Of a stretch of DNA of 64,000 nucleotides, positions 7,048 to 16,273 are shown in pieces (position 1 is the stretch's first letter; every line of letters starts with the position of its first letter). The DNA comes from Rhizobium leguminosarum (GTDB lineage Bacteria > Pseudomonadota > Alphaproteobacteria > Rhizobiales > Rhizobiaceae): positions 4,614,501 through 4,678,500 of the forward strand of contig NZ_JAGIOR010000001.1 of assembly GCF_017876795.1 (NCBI RefSeq), given 5' to 3'. Below the pieces are notes generated by a model. It saw only the letters and a program-made list of their open reading frames with translations, had not been told where the DNA came from and made no database searches. The position numbers were made by a program, and so were the translations under genes.

Positions 7048-8523
7048 CTAAATCAGTTCGATTTTCTTTCGGACAAACCATTGGAGAATAGCAACAGCAA
7101 GTTCTTGTGGCTGTTCAAAGGGCAGGAGATGGCCTGCATCTTCGATGACCGAAACCTCTGCATCTTTGATAAATTTTGCAATCTCCTCGTTTGAAGCGCG
7201 AGAGGATAAGTGATCTTCGGAACCGGTGACTAGTGGTTTGATCAAGACAAAGGAGTCCGATTTAGGATTCCAATTTTCGCATGAATCAGCCCGGCGATGT
7301 TCGGGATCTGAACCTCGGATACTGTCTTCGATCTTGTAGAGGGCGGCGATACGAACCAGTGCCTCATCAACGATGGGCGATCCGCTCTTTGGCGTGGCCT
7401 TGATCAGCTTTCTGCGCCCGTGCGCCCAACAGAAAGCCAGCTTCAGCGGAGCGCCGCCGATACGATCCGACGCAGCGAGATGAGAGTAACCGCCGTAGGC
7501 ATCCACCTGGATTGTGCCGTTGAACCCGTCGAGGATTTCAGCGGCATATTCTCCTTTACGCCCGGGCCGATAATGGAACACCACACCTGACGCAGCAGAG
7601 CCATTCCAGCCGCGGTCGTCGCGCAGTACGGCCCAGAGATAGCCGGTCTTCGTCTTGCCTCGCCCCGGATCCAGTACCGGAGCTGTTGTCTCGTCGACAT
7701 AGAGCCTTGTGCTGCCCAAAAGCAGCCGCTTGGCCATGTGGTCGACCACCGGTGCGATCGCAGCACCCGTGCGCCCCATCCAATCGGCAAGGACCGTGCG
7801 GTCGATCGGCACACCGTGTCGCGCCATGACCTCGGCCTGACGGTTCAGCGGCATGTGTTCCGAATGCTTGGAGACGGCAATCTCCGCCAGAAGGGCTTCG
7901 GTCGGCCAGCTCCCTTCCAGCAGATGTGCCGGCGCTCTGGCCTGGACGACGCCCGTTCGACCCTTGGGGCATACGTATTTCGGGCGGATCGTGACGATCA
8001 CCTCGTAGCGTGCCGGAATACGGTCGAGCCGTTCCGTCCGATCCTCGCCGATCCGCACCATGTTGCCGCAACCGCAGGGACAAACGATGCTCTCGGGCTC
8101 GATCACATTCTCGACCCGCGGCAGATGTTCGGGCAGTGCACGAGCCTTGCGCTCCTTGCGAGAAGGGGTTTTCGCGGGGTCATTCGAGGCGCTGGCTTCG
8201 ATCTTTTTCTCGACGGCGGCGATCCGCGCCTGTGTTTCGGCAATCGCCGTTTCAAGATCTTCCAGCGCCAGTTCCATCTGCGCCGGATCGAGCTTTTCCG
8301 ACTTCGGACCGAACTTCGTGCGCCGATAGTCGTGAACCTGCCCCTCAAGCTTCTCGATCAGTTCCTTCAGCTCGGCGATGAACGCGTCCTTTTCGGCAAC
8401 GACCGCCTGCTCATGCTGACGTGCAGCGCGCTCGACCGACAACTCGAACTGCATCGCCGCAAAGGCTTTGACAACCTCTGGCGGAAGGTCCGGAAACAGG
8501 CTGAGATCAAGGCGCGACGACAT
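7048..8523 (-). pseudogene. Truncated IS66 transposase (TnpC) fused to alpha/beta-hydrolase tail
   Basis: A single open frame of 491 codons joins two unrelated proteins. Residues 1 to ~411 are an IS66-family TnpC: coiled-coil N-terminus, a CPCGCGNM zinc-finger-like motif, and catalytic-core segments LYVDETTAPVLDPG and QVDAYGGY. The IS66 frame stops matching after DPEHRRA (about 7288). The remaining ~80 residues (LVTGSEDHLSSRASNEE, IEDAGHLLPFEQP) are the C-terminus of an alpha/beta hydrolase with the catalytic-His region GHLLP. The distal part of TnpC and the IS terminal repeat are gone, so an IS-linked deletion probably joined the two. The transposase is unlikely to work. Confidence 0.85.
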
Positions 8524-8585
8524 GCGCCCTTATAGCAAGGCAGCACAAAAAAGCCAAATAAAACAATGTAAGTAAGGTCAGATAT

Positions 8586-8939
8586 TCATCCTGCCGCCGA
8601 CGGCGCGGCCACCCGTCGTGCCATCACTCGTCGCCAATCAAGACCTTCGAACAAAGCCTCATATTGACCCCTGGAAAGACGCATCGTCCCATCCTGAACC
8701 TTGGGCCAGGCAAAGCTTCCATGTTCAAGAATTTTATAAATCAGGACCATTCCGCTGCCATCCCACACCAGGATTTTCAGGCGGTCCCCGCGCTTGGACC
8801 GGAAGATCACCGTCACCCCGGAATGCGGGTCCAGCTTCAATTCGGTCTGCACCATCAGAGCCAAGGCCTGATGCCCACAGCGGAAGTCAACCGGCCGCGT
8901 CGCGATCAGGATCGGCAGTCGTTGGCCCGCGACGATCAT
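8586..8939 (-). CDS. tnpB: IS66 family accessory protein TnpB
   Basis: The 117-residue protein matches the usual length of the IS66 Orf2/TnpB family, with the typical LPILIATRPVDFRCGHQALA start, VTVIFRSKRGDRLKIL and WDGSGMVLIYK. It is needed for IS66 transposition by an unclear mechanism. Its ATG overlaps the stop of tnpA by 3 bases, as is usual in the family. Confidence 0.92.
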   Translation of the reverse strand: MIVAGQRLPILIATRPVDFRCGHQALALMVQTELKLDPHSGVTVIFRSKRGDRLKILVWDGSGMVLIYKILEHGSFAWPKVQDGTMRLSRGQYEALFEGLDWRRVMARRVAAPSAAG

Positions 8940-9388
8940 GACGCTCCTCGCACAGCGCGAACCAGAGCGGCGACCCGTTCAACGGGCACATCATTAGGAA
9001 CCCGCATCACAACGTCTGAGCCAATCTGCAACGTCAAAACCTGCACCTGCGGCCCGTCGGAGGCCAGCTTCGGCAGCGGCAAACGATTGACAGGCTCAGG
9101 CGGCTCCGCAGCGATTGCCAGAGGCACGAATGCCGGCTCGATACCATCGTGCTCCGACGGCGTCGTTGCCGCCGCAAACGGCAGCACCAGAATGCCGTCG
9201 CGCACTTGACGTCGCCAATCGGAAAGCTGGTTTGCTATAACGCCGTGACGGCGCGCGACATCCACTACTCGCACACCAGGCTCAAGGCTTTCCGCTACAA
9301 TGCGAGCCTTCACATCATCCGGCCAACGCCGATTACCGCGGCGCGGCTCAACAACCTCATAGCGACCAACAAATCCATCATCTGCCAT
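8936..9388 (-). CDS. tnpA: IS66 family TnpA (HTH protein)
   Basis: From the ATG at 9388 (MADDGFVGRYEVVEPRRGNR) the protein is 150 residues long. An N-terminal helix-turn-helix of the Tnp_1/IS3-Orf type (WPDDVKARIVAESLEPG, VDVARRHGVIANQLSDWRRQ) lies at about 20-70, followed by a variable C-terminal half. An upstream in-frame start exists at 9433, but 9388 fits family starts better. Confidence 0.85.
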   Translation of the reverse strand: MADDGFVGRYEVVEPRRGNRRWPDDVKARIVAESLEPGVRVVDVARRHGVIANQLSDWRRQVRDGILVLPFAAATTPSEHDGIEPAFVPLAIAAEPPEPVNRLPLPKLASDGPQVQVLTLQIGSDVVMRVPNDVPVERVAALVRAVRGAS

Positions 9389-9477
9389 GCAAATCTCCAG
9401 ATAAAACTGGAAACCTTCTCGCATACGCAGCAAGCCTCAAAATATAGCCAATCCAATGGGGCGGAGACGGCGCTTAC

Positions 9478-9518
9478 GGCGTACTTTATATCGCTGACGA
9501 GGTGCAGCCCGGCTTCGG
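9478..9518 (+). pseudogene. Fragment of class III aminotransferase (PLP-pocket segment)
   Basis: Between the IS66 end and the IS21 end, 41 bases encode GVLYIADEVQPGFG, the conserved Asp-Glu-Val-Gln segment of class III aminotransferases that contacts the PLP ring. The frame resumes exactly after the IS21 element at 12027 (RVGSNMWGFARHE). The part upstream of this segment was lost with the IS66-linked rearrangement. Confidence 0.8.
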
Positions 9519-9651
9519 TGTCAACGCCGGAGTAAAATCAGGCCAATGGGCGGAGCAAAACCAGGCCACTTGTGGCGCACGCATGAAACCTCCGGGAGGG
9601 CGTAGCCCGAGCGGGGGTCTCATGCGTGCGCGGAGATTTTCTGAAGGGGTT

Positions 9652-10410
9652 TCAGCCGGCCTTTCGGGCGCGGCTTTGGGCGAGACGATAGCTATCGCCG
9701 TTCATCTCCAGGATGTTGACGTGGTGGGTGATGCGATCGAGCAGTGCGCCGGTGAGACGCTCCGATCCCAAGGTTTCTGTCCATTCGTCAAACGGAAGAT
9801 TGCTGGTGACCAGGGTCGCGCCGCGTTCATAGCGTTGTGAGATCAGCTCGAACAGCAATTCTGCGCCGGTTTTTGAGAGCGGCACAAAGCCCAGCTCATC
9901 GATGATGAGAAGCTGGTAGGCTGCCATCTGCTTCTGGAACCGCAGCAGCCGTCGCTCGTCGCGCGCCTCCATCATCTCACTGACCAGGGCGGCGGCCGTG
10001 GTGAACCCAACGGACAGGCCCTTCTGGCATGCCGCCAGGCCGAGACCGAGCGCGACATGCGTCTTTCCCGTGCCGCTCGGGCCGAGCGCAATGACGTTCT
10101 CCCGCCGTTCGATCCATTCGCAACGCGCCAGTTCCAGCACCTGCATCTTGTTGAGCTTCGGGATGGCGGCGAAGTCGAAGCTGTCGAGGCTTTTTACGAC
10201 CGGGAACCTGGCCGCCTTGATGCGGCGCTCGACCTTGCGGCGATCCCGTTCGATCATCTCCCTTTCGGCAAGCCGGAAGAGATAGCCGACATGATCGACG
10301 CCCTCGGTGGCACATAGCCGGGCCAGCTTCTGGTATTCGCGCTGGAATGTCGGGAGCTTCAGGATCTTGAGGTAATGGACAAGCAGGATCTCAGGTGCTT
10401 CGGTGCTCAT
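9652..10410 (-). CDS. istB: IS21 helper ATPase IstB
   Basis: From the ATG at 10410 (MSTEAPEILLVHYLKILKLP) this is a 252-residue DnaA/DnaC-like AAA+ ATPase. Walker A is GPSGTGKTHVAL and Walker B is LLIIDELGFVPLS; a TSNLPFDEW sensor region follows. IstB stimulates and targets transposition by IstA. The start overlaps the istA stop by 4 bases (ATGA), the normal IS21 arrangement, which also decides the start against a longer upstream frame. Confidence 0.93.
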   Translation of the reverse strand: MSTEAPEILLVHYLKILKLPTFQREYQKLARLCATEGVDHVGYLFRLAEREMIERDRRKVERRIKAARFPVVKSLDSFDFAAIPKLNKMQVLELARCEWIERRENVIALGPSGTGKTHVALGLGLAACQKGLSVGFTTAAALVSEMMEARDERRLLRFQKQMAAYQLLIIDELGFVPLSKTGAELLFELISQRYERGATLVTSNLPFDEWTETLGSERLTGALLDRITHHVNILEMNGDSYRLAQSRARKAG

Positions 10411-11903
10411 GCCGCTTCTTCCGCATCCGATGACAGGAGGCGCATGTACGCCTTCGCTGATGTCGTCTCGACCGTCGCCTTCGGCAGGTAGGGGTAGATG
10501 GACAGGTCCAGTCGCGGCGGCCGGCGCTCCACCCGGCAAAGGATCAGATGCTTTACAGCGTCGAAGCCGATCGCTCCGAGTTGCAGAGCCTGCTTTACCG
10601 CCGCATGCAGATCAGAAAGCTCGAAGCTTTCCAGCAAGCGCAGAACCTGCACATACTCCCGCCGGCCATGCTTTGCCATGCGGCCTTCCATCAACCGCCG
10701 CAGAGTGGCGAATTCCTCTGGCAAGTCCCAGCCCTGGAGAGGTGCTGCCTGATCCAGCGCATTGATCTTATGCTCGATCAGCGGCAAGTAATGCACAGGA
10801 TCGAAGACGACATCTTCTCGTTCCCAGCTCCGCGGATGGCGGGCGACAATCTCACCACGGCAACCGATCACCACTTCGTCGACATAGCCCCGGACCCAAA
10901 CATCCTGGTGGCCATAGGCAACCGGGACGGAATAGTCGTTGGTCTTGTACCGCACCAGCGACTGAGCCGTGACCTTGGCACTGGTCTGATCGCAGGCATC
11001 GAAGGGCGATAGTGGCAACGAACGCATGGCAGCCAGATCGCGCTGCAGCCGTTCTCCGATCGTCTCGCTCTCGCTGCGCAGTCTATCGCGCTGACGCTTG
11101 CGGCATTGCTCCTCGAGCCAGATATTGAATGCACCCCATGTCGGAAACTGTGGGATCGGAACCATGAAGTTGCGCCTGGCGTAGCCAACAAGCCCCTCGA
11201 CATTCCCCTTGTCGTTGCCTTTCCCCGGACGGCCATAGCGATCCCGGATCAGGTAGTGGGACAGGAAGCCGCTGAACAACCCGGCGCGCTTGCGTGTCCC
11301 ATCGGGCAGGATCTTTGCCACAAGGCAGCGGTCGTTGTCGTAGACGATCGACTGTGGCACCGCCCCGAAGAACGCGAACGCATGGATGTGGCCGTCGACC
11401 CAGGCCTCAGAGACCGCCGCCGGATAGGCCCGTACATAGCAGCCATCGCTATGCGGCAGATCCAGCACGAAGAAATGGGCCTTCCGCTCGACACCGCCGA
11501 TCACCACCATCGCCTCGCCGAAATCGGCCTGCCCATGGCCCGGCGGATGAGCCAGCGGCACGAACACCTCCTGACGGCGCTGATCCCGTTCGCGCATGTA
11601 ATCCTTGATGATCGTGTAGCCGCCGGTGAAGCCGCGCTCGTCCCGGAGCCGGTCAAACACTCGCTTGGCCGTATGGCGCTGCTTGCGCGGCACCTTCAGA
11701 TCTTCATCGAGCCAATGATCGATCGTCGAAACAAATGCATCCAGCTTGGGTCGCCGGATCGGCAACTGACGCTGATAGCCGGGCGGTGTCGAATACGACA
11801 CCATCTTGGAAACGCTGTCGCGAGATATGTTGAAATGCTTCGCAGCCTGACGACGGGTCATCCCTTCCGAGACGGCCAGGCGAACCTTCAGATATAATTC
11901 CAC
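10407..11903 (-). CDS. istA: IS21 transposase IstA
   Basis: The 498-residue DDE transposase carries an N-terminal HTH (MTRRQAAKHFNISRDSVSKM), then an rve integrase core. Catalytic Asp is in GQADFGEAMV, the second Asp in IVYDNDRC, and the Glu in KGNDKGNVEGLVGYARR. The C-terminal part is the Mu-transposase-like domain. All expected residues and length are present, so the element may still be active. Confidence 0.93.
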   Translation of the reverse strand: MELYLKVRLAVSEGMTRRQAAKHFNISRDSVSKMVSYSTPPGYQRQLPIRRPKLDAFVSTIDHWLDEDLKVPRKQRHTAKRVFDRLRDERGFTGGYTIIKDYMRERDQRRQEVFVPLAHPPGHGQADFGEAMVVIGGVERKAHFFVLDLPHSDGCYVRAYPAAVSEAWVDGHIHAFAFFGAVPQSIVYDNDRCLVAKILPDGTRKRAGLFSGFLSHYLIRDRYGRPGKGNDKGNVEGLVGYARRNFMVPIPQFPTWGAFNIWLEEQCRKRQRDRLRSESETIGERLQRDLAAMRSLPLSPFDACDQTSAKVTAQSLVRYKTNDYSVPVAYGHQDVWVRGYVDEVVIGCRGEIVARHPRSWEREDVVFDPVHYLPLIEHKINALDQAAPLQGWDLPEEFATLRRLMEGRMAKHGRREYVQVLRLLESFELSDLHAAVKQALQLGAIGFDAVKHLILCRVERRPPRLDLSIYPYLPKATVETTSAKAYMRLLSSDAEEAA

Positions 11904-12026
11904 GGTGTAGATCCCCTGTCCCTCCTGCTGTCATTTGCAGAAAGGAAATAGGTGGCCGGATTTTACTCCGCCCGCGGCTGGATTATTCCGCCGCTACCGT
12001 GGCCGACTTTTGCACCGCCGCTCTCA

Positions 12027-12593
12027 CCGGCTTCGGGCGAGTGGGCTCAAACATGTGGGGTTTCGCCCGTCACGAAGTCGTCCCGGACATTGCAGTAATC
12101 GGCAAGCCGATGGGTAACGGAATGCCAATCGCAGCGGCCATTATGAAGTCGGACATCCAGGATGTGTTTCGGCCAGGATATCCGTTACTTCAACACGTTT
12201 GGGGCCAACAACGTTTCTTTGGCCGCTGCCTCGGCTGTACTTGACGTTATCGAGAACGAAAATCTTATGCAAAACGCGTGCAAGACAGGGGACTACCTGC
12301 TCGCAGGAATGAACGGCTTGAAAGAGACGTTCACTTCGATTGGAGATGTACGAGGCAGCGGTTTGTTTCTCGGATTGGAGTTTGTAGGCAATCAGGACAG
12401 CCGCGAGCCAGATAGCCTCCTCGCGCTGAAGGTTGTTAATGCGCTTCGTAATCGGCGTGTATTGATAAGCGCTTCAGGATTGCATGGCAACGTTCTCAAA
12501 ATTCGGCCGCCGCTCCCTTTCACTCGCGAGAACGCTGATCTGCTGCTCAACGCACTGCAGGATGCTCTTGTCGAAATAGAACGCGCGGAGTGA
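12027..12593 (+). pseudogene. Class III aminotransferase, C-terminal part, frameshifted (copy 1)
   Basis: The frame begun at 9478 continues GFGRVGSNMWGFARH, then VIGKPMGNGMPIAAAIM with the PLP-binding Lys in the GKPxGNG context used by the AGXT2/phospho-lyase-like branch of class III aminotransferases. Near 12170 one extra base (the C before GGCC) shifts the frame; the rest reads GQDIRYFNTFGANNVSLAAA through to a stop at 12593. The gene is broken three ways: IS66-side loss of the N-terminus, the IS21 insertion and this +1 frameshift. A second, diverged copy of the last ~400 bases lies at 21474. Confidence 0.85.
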
Positions 12594-13053
12594 GTTTGGC
12601 AGCTCTTCTCAGAGCCTTATACCAACCTTCTGTCATTGCTGATCGAAATGGGACCCCCGCCACGCCGGATGCAATACATGTTGATTTCCGCTAGAAACTG
12701 ACCCGGCACAGGTTCTGATCAGTGAGGGGGGCGTTTTAGAGGACGCTATTGACGCGATGGTCGTCGGTTTGGTTCTCTTTCAAGGTGAGCAGTGTTTCTT
12801 TCGCTGTTGCTCATGACGCGCGATTGAATGAACTCACTCAAATATTCAATGCTGACTGACGCTTCGGGAAACCTTCCGGACCTCCAAGGAGACGTCACGC
12901 TTCGACGTAGTGTCGCTGACCAAAATATCTGCCATTTTGTCCATATTGGCCTCTTTCAGAGTCAACCTGTATTGGCATTTTTGATGCTTTGTTAGGTCGT
13001 GAAAAATGGCGCGGCGCAGGCGCCATTTTCATAGTGATAGCAGCGGTCGGCGG
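12594..13053. other. Intergenic region, no gene seen
   Basis: About 460 bases lie between the aminotransferase relic and the ABC permease. No coding frame with recognisable content was found. The stretch near 12640-12720 (GGGACCCCCGCC, GACCCGGCACAGG) resembles the terminal regions of some insertion sequences, but I could not identify a family. A hairpin terminator sits at 13001-13030. Confidence 0.4.
13001..13030 (-). terminator. Hairpin terminator for the ABC permease (minus strand)
   Basis: GAAAATGGCGC (read on the minus strand from 13030) pairs with GCGCCATTTTTC. The hairpin closes the minus-strand ABC operon just after the permease stop, with a T-rich distal arm. Confidence 0.65.
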
Positions 13054-13830
13054 CTAGGCGGTCCGCTCTTCAGCCGCATTCGGCCGCCATTTGATCAATC
13101 GTCCTTCGACGACGTCGAGGATTCGATCGATGATCAAGACGAAGATCGCCAGGATGATGATGCCGGCGAACACGCCCACCGCATCGAAGTTGCCTTCCGC
13201 CTGCGCGATCAGATATCCGAGCCCGGCGGACGCGCCCAGATATTCGCCGATAATCGCGCCGACCACCGCAAATCCTACGGATGTCCGCAGGGACGAGAGT
13301 ATCCAACTGGCCGCTGCTGGGAAATAGACATGCCGCAACAGTTCAGATCGTTTCGCGCCGAGGATCTTGGCATTGGCGAGCACCACCGGGTTGACTTCGC
13401 GTACCCCCTGCATCGCATTGAAGAAAGTAATGAAGAACACCAGCGTCACGGCAAGCGCTACCTTCGACCAGAGTCCGAGACCGAGCCAGAGAACGAAAAT
13501 CGGTGCCAGCACGACGCGTGGAATGGCGTTCAGGCCCTTGATAAATGGATCGAGAATGCGCGCCGCACTCCGGCTGAGACCGAGCCACACACCTGCAGCG
13601 ACACCAAGGCCAGTGCCAATGATATAGCCGAGCACCGTTTCTGTCAGCGTGATGCTGACATGGCGGTAGAAGCTGGGGTCAATGATCCAGCTGACGATCT
13701 GGTTGAAAATGTCGACCGGCGCCGGAAAGAAGAAGACGTCGATGATACCGGCGGTGACGCCAAGCTGCCAGCCGCCGAGGATGAAGACCAGCAGTCCGAT
13801 CTGGATGGTGCGTTCAGTCACGGCGTTCAT
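13054..13830 (-). CDS. ABC transporter permease (SsuC/TauC type)
   Basis: From ATG 13830 (MNAVTERTIQIGLLVFILGG) the protein is 258 residues with about six membrane segments. The BPD_transp_1 EAA-like loop reads ANAKILGAKRSELLRHVYFP. It belongs to the nitrate/sulfonate/taurine importer class (SsuC/TauC/ThiX). Its start overlaps the end of the upstream fused binding-protein/ATPase gene, so the genes form one operon. The permease itself looks intact, but its partner ATPase lacks Walker A, so the importer is probably dead unless another ATPase substitutes. Confidence 0.85.
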   Translation of the reverse strand: MNAVTERTIQIGLLVFILGGWQLGVTAGIIDVFFFPAPVDIFNQIVSWIIDPSFYRHVSITLTETVLGYIIGTGLGVAAGVWLGLSRSAARILDPFIKGLNAIPRVVLAPIFVLWLGLGLWSKVALAVTLVFFITFFNAMQGVREVNPVVLANAKILGAKRSELLRHVYFPAAASWILSSLRTSVGFAVVGAIIGEYLGASAGLGYLIAQAEGNFDAVGVFAGIIILAIFVLIIDRILDVVEGRLIKWRPNAAEERTA

Positions 13831-15112
13831 AGCTTTTCTCCACTTCGCCGCGCAGCGACGCCCAGATGTTGCGGTACAGATCCATGAAGCGCGGATCGAG
13901 CTTGATTTCGGCGACGTCACGCGGCCGTTCGAGATCGACCGGGAAGCTTTCGATCACGCGCGAACGCGGTCCGGCTGCCAGAATGGCAACACGGTCGCCC
14001 AGCGCAATCGCCTCTTCGAGGTCGTGGGTGATCATGACGACGGCGCGGCGCTCTTCCTGCCACAGGCGCAGAAGTTCGTTCTGCATCAGGTGCCGGGTAT
14101 GGATATCGAGCGCCGAGAAGGGCTCGTCCATGAGAATGACCTTGGGACCGGTGATCAGCGCTTGCGCCATCTGAACACGCTTGCGCTGGCCGCCCGAGAG
14201 CTGGTGTGGGTAGCGATGCTCGAAGCCGCGAAGCCCAACCTTGGCAAGCCAGGTCATCGATTTTTCGCGGCGCTCTTCTGAGCCGGCACCCCTGAACATC
14301 AAGCCAAGCTCGACGTTTTCGATCGCCGTTTTCCAGGGCAGCAGCGCGTCCTGCTGGAACAGGTAGCCGATATCGTTTTGGACGCCCTTGACCGGCACCC
14401 CGTCGATCGTCACCGTTCCGCTTGCCGGCTTTAGAAGTCCGGCAATGGCATAAAGCACCGAGGTCGGATAGATGCCGCCGTAGATTTCCTTGGAACCGTC
14501 GTCGCTACGGGCATCGATGAGGATCTTGCCCACACCCTTGGCTTCGATGAAGGTTGCAGCTGGATCGTAATTCACGAGCAGATCGACCTTGCCCTGTTCG
14601 AGAGCCGCAACGGCGGCAGATCCGGAGCCTACGCCGATCAGCGAGATATCGTCGGCTGAAAGATTGTGGCGCTGCAGATAATAACGGACGAAGAAGTCCG
14701 ACGAAGAACCAGGTGCGGTAATGCCGATCTTGGCGCCTTTGATCGTTTCTGGCTTTGCGGGATCGAAGGTCGAATTCTTGCCGCCTGCCAGCACGAGGCC
14801 GGAGTTGCGGGCCAGTTGCACAAAGCCAACGACGGACTTGTTCTGCGATTGCATTTGTATCGTGTGGTCGTAGAAGCCGACGGCAATATCCGTCGAACCG
14901 GCAACGAGAGCCTGAAGGGTTTTCGAACCGCCCGAGGCGAAGTTCTCGACCGTCACCTCAAGACCTTCCTTCTCGTAGAGGCCGAGTCCAGCGGCTACGG
15001 GAAAGGGAAGATTGTTGAGATTGTAGGACCCGACACTGATGCGGACGGGTTCGGCATAGGCCGTGGCTGCAAAGGCAACGGTGGCTGCAAGGGCGAGAAT
15101 GAGTTTACGCAT
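13814..15112 (-). pseudogene. In-frame fusion of ABC substrate-binding protein and ATPase, Walker A deleted
   Basis: One uninterrupted 432-codon frame. Residues 1-20 are a signal peptide (ending AYA), and about 21-221 are the N-terminal two thirds of an NMT1/SsuA-like binding protein (NLNNLPFPVAAGLGLYEKEG, GSTDIAVGFYDH). At about 222 it changes without a stop into an ABC ATPase that begins IAGLLKPASGTVTIDG. The Q-loop (252-260), LSGGQ (305-309), Walker B ILMDEP (326-331) and H-loop His363 are present, but the N-terminal ~40 residues with GPSGCGKST are missing. A deletion evidently removed the 3' end of one gene and the 5' start of the next. The product would carry a signal peptide on a nucleotide-binding domain and could not bind ATP normally. 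I rate it non-functional. Confidence 0.85.
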
Positions 15113-15159
15113 TGTATTTCCTCCCGGTTACGTGGCGCCCTCCCGGCAGCCACTTCAAA

Positions 15160-16242
15160 TTAAGCCGCGCAAACCATTTGCGCAAAAGGTTTGGCAAAGA
15201 CCTTGCCTTCGAACAGGCGGCGTGCTGTGCGCAGAATGCCTGCAATCATCTTGCCGTCCCGGGTTTCGAGCTTTACCTCGAGGCGTCCGCTGGGATGTTC
15301 AAGAACGAGAACGGCGGGCAGCTTGCGCCCGCCAATCAGGGTAAAGGCGACCGTCTCGGCGGTCACGGCGGCCGTGGCAATGCCGACGGCGCCCGTGGTG
15401 GCCAGCGAAGGGTGGCATTGATGCGGCATGAAATAGCGCACATTCAGATCGCCGCCCGCGTTCGGTTTCGAGATTAGCACCGGCTTCGGCGTCACCTGGG
15501 TGCTCACATCGCCCATGCCCATCCGCCGCCCGGCTTCCAGCCGCAGCGCTTCGATACGTAGAAGCAGCTCTGCGTTGGCGTTAAGTTCGGCGGCTGTCTC
15601 ATAACCGCTGACACCCATGGCGGCAGCATCGACAATCATCATCGGCATGGCGCAGTCGATGCAGGTAATGTCGATCCCGTCGATCGTGTCGCGCGGGCTG
15701 CCGGTCGGAAACAGTTTTCCCGTGCGGGCACCTGCGGCATCCATGAAAGTGAGGGCGATCGGGGCTGCATACCCCGGAACGCCGTCGATGGAGGCATCAC
15801 CCAGATAGGCGACCTGACCGTCCGGTGTCGGGACTTCTGCCTCGATCAGCTTGCCGGTATTGACGTTGTGGATGCGCACCCGCGTCGTTGCTCCAGATGC
15901 GGCCACCAAGCCGGCCTCGATCGCGAACGGGCCGACGGCCGCCAGCATGTTTCCGCAATTGGGTGAGGTATCGACCATCTGCTGGTCGATCCGCACTTGA
16001 GCAAAGAGATAATCGACATCCGCACCAGCAAGGCTTGCCGGACCGACGATGGCGACTTTGCTCGTCACCGCATTGCCGCCTCCAATTCCGTCGATCTGCA
16101 GCGGATGGCCCGATCCCATCACGGACAGCAGGATCTGGTCGCGCTGCCCGCGATCCGCAGGCAAATCCGAGGCGAGGAAAAACGGCCCCTTCGAGGTGCC
16201 GCCTCGCATCAGGACGCAGGGTATGGAGATCAGATCGTTCAT
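15160..16242 (-). CDS. PrpF-family isomerase (4-oxalomesaconate tautomerase-like)
   Basis: The 360-residue protein has the PrpF/diaminopimelate-epimerase double-domain fold, with the family start VLMRGGTSKGPFF, the substrate loop GIGGGNAVTSKVAI, SPNCGNML with its Cys, and HQCHPSLATTGA. Members include PrpF (aconitate isomerase helper of the methylcitrate cycle) and GalD (4-oxalomesaconate tautomerase of gallate breakdown). Without acnD or gallate genes nearby the substrate is open. It sits upstream of the broken ABC importer on the same strand and is divergent from a LysR gene, so it probably acts on the compound that importer took up. The start is the ATG at 16242. Confidence 0.85.
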   Translation of the reverse strand: MNDLISIPCVLMRGGTSKGPFFLASDLPADRGQRDQILLSVMGSGHPLQIDGIGGGNAVTSKVAIVGPASLAGADVDYLFAQVRIDQQMVDTSPNCGNMLAAVGPFAIEAGLVAASGATTRVRIHNVNTGKLIEAEVPTPDGQVAYLGDASIDGVPGYAAPIALTFMDAAGARTGKLFPTGSPRDTIDGIDITCIDCAMPMMIVDAAAMGVSGYETAAELNANAELLLRIEALRLEAGRRMGMGDVSTQVTPKPVLISKPNAGGDLNVRYFMPHQCHPSLATTGAVGIATAAVTAETVAFTLIGGRKLPAVLVLEHPSGRLEVKLETRDGKMIAGILRTARRLFEGKVFAKPFAQMVCAA

Positions 16243-16273
16243 GCTTGCTTGTCCACATACTGATGTGATTTAA

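Larger units (their letters stand above)
7288..9477 (-). mobile_element. IS66-family insertion sequence, 3'-truncated
   Basis: The intact end is at 9477, where the minus strand begins GTAAGCGCCGTCTCCGCCCC, a typical IS66-family terminal repeat. It is followed in order by tnpA, tnpB and tnpC. The other end is missing: homology stops in tnpC near 7288, at the junction with an alpha/beta-hydrolase fragment. The intact end abuts a fragment of an aminotransferase gene, so the element originally landed in or next to that gene. A target duplication cannot be checked because one end is lost. Confidence 0.82.
9519..12026 (-). mobile_element. IS21-family insertion sequence, complete
   Basis: The 2508-base element starts TGTCAACGCCGGAGTAAAAT at 9519 and ends at 12026; the reverse complement of that end starts TGAGAGCGGCGGTGCAAAA. 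The ends are imperfect inverted repeats with the terminal TG/CA of IS21 elements and carry further internal copies of the GGAGTAAAAT..GGCCA box. The flanks share a 10-base direct repeat CCGGCTTCGG (9509-9518 and 12027-12036), which I read as the target duplication. Both istA and istB are intact. A 12-base perfect hairpin (9575-9586 with 9620-9631) follows istB. The element disrupts an aminotransferase gene. Confidence 0.9.

Noticed and set aside
12640..12720. Possible insertion-sequence end in the gap after the aminotransferase relic
   Set aside because: The sequence has an IS-end feel but no inverted partner or transposase remnant could be found.
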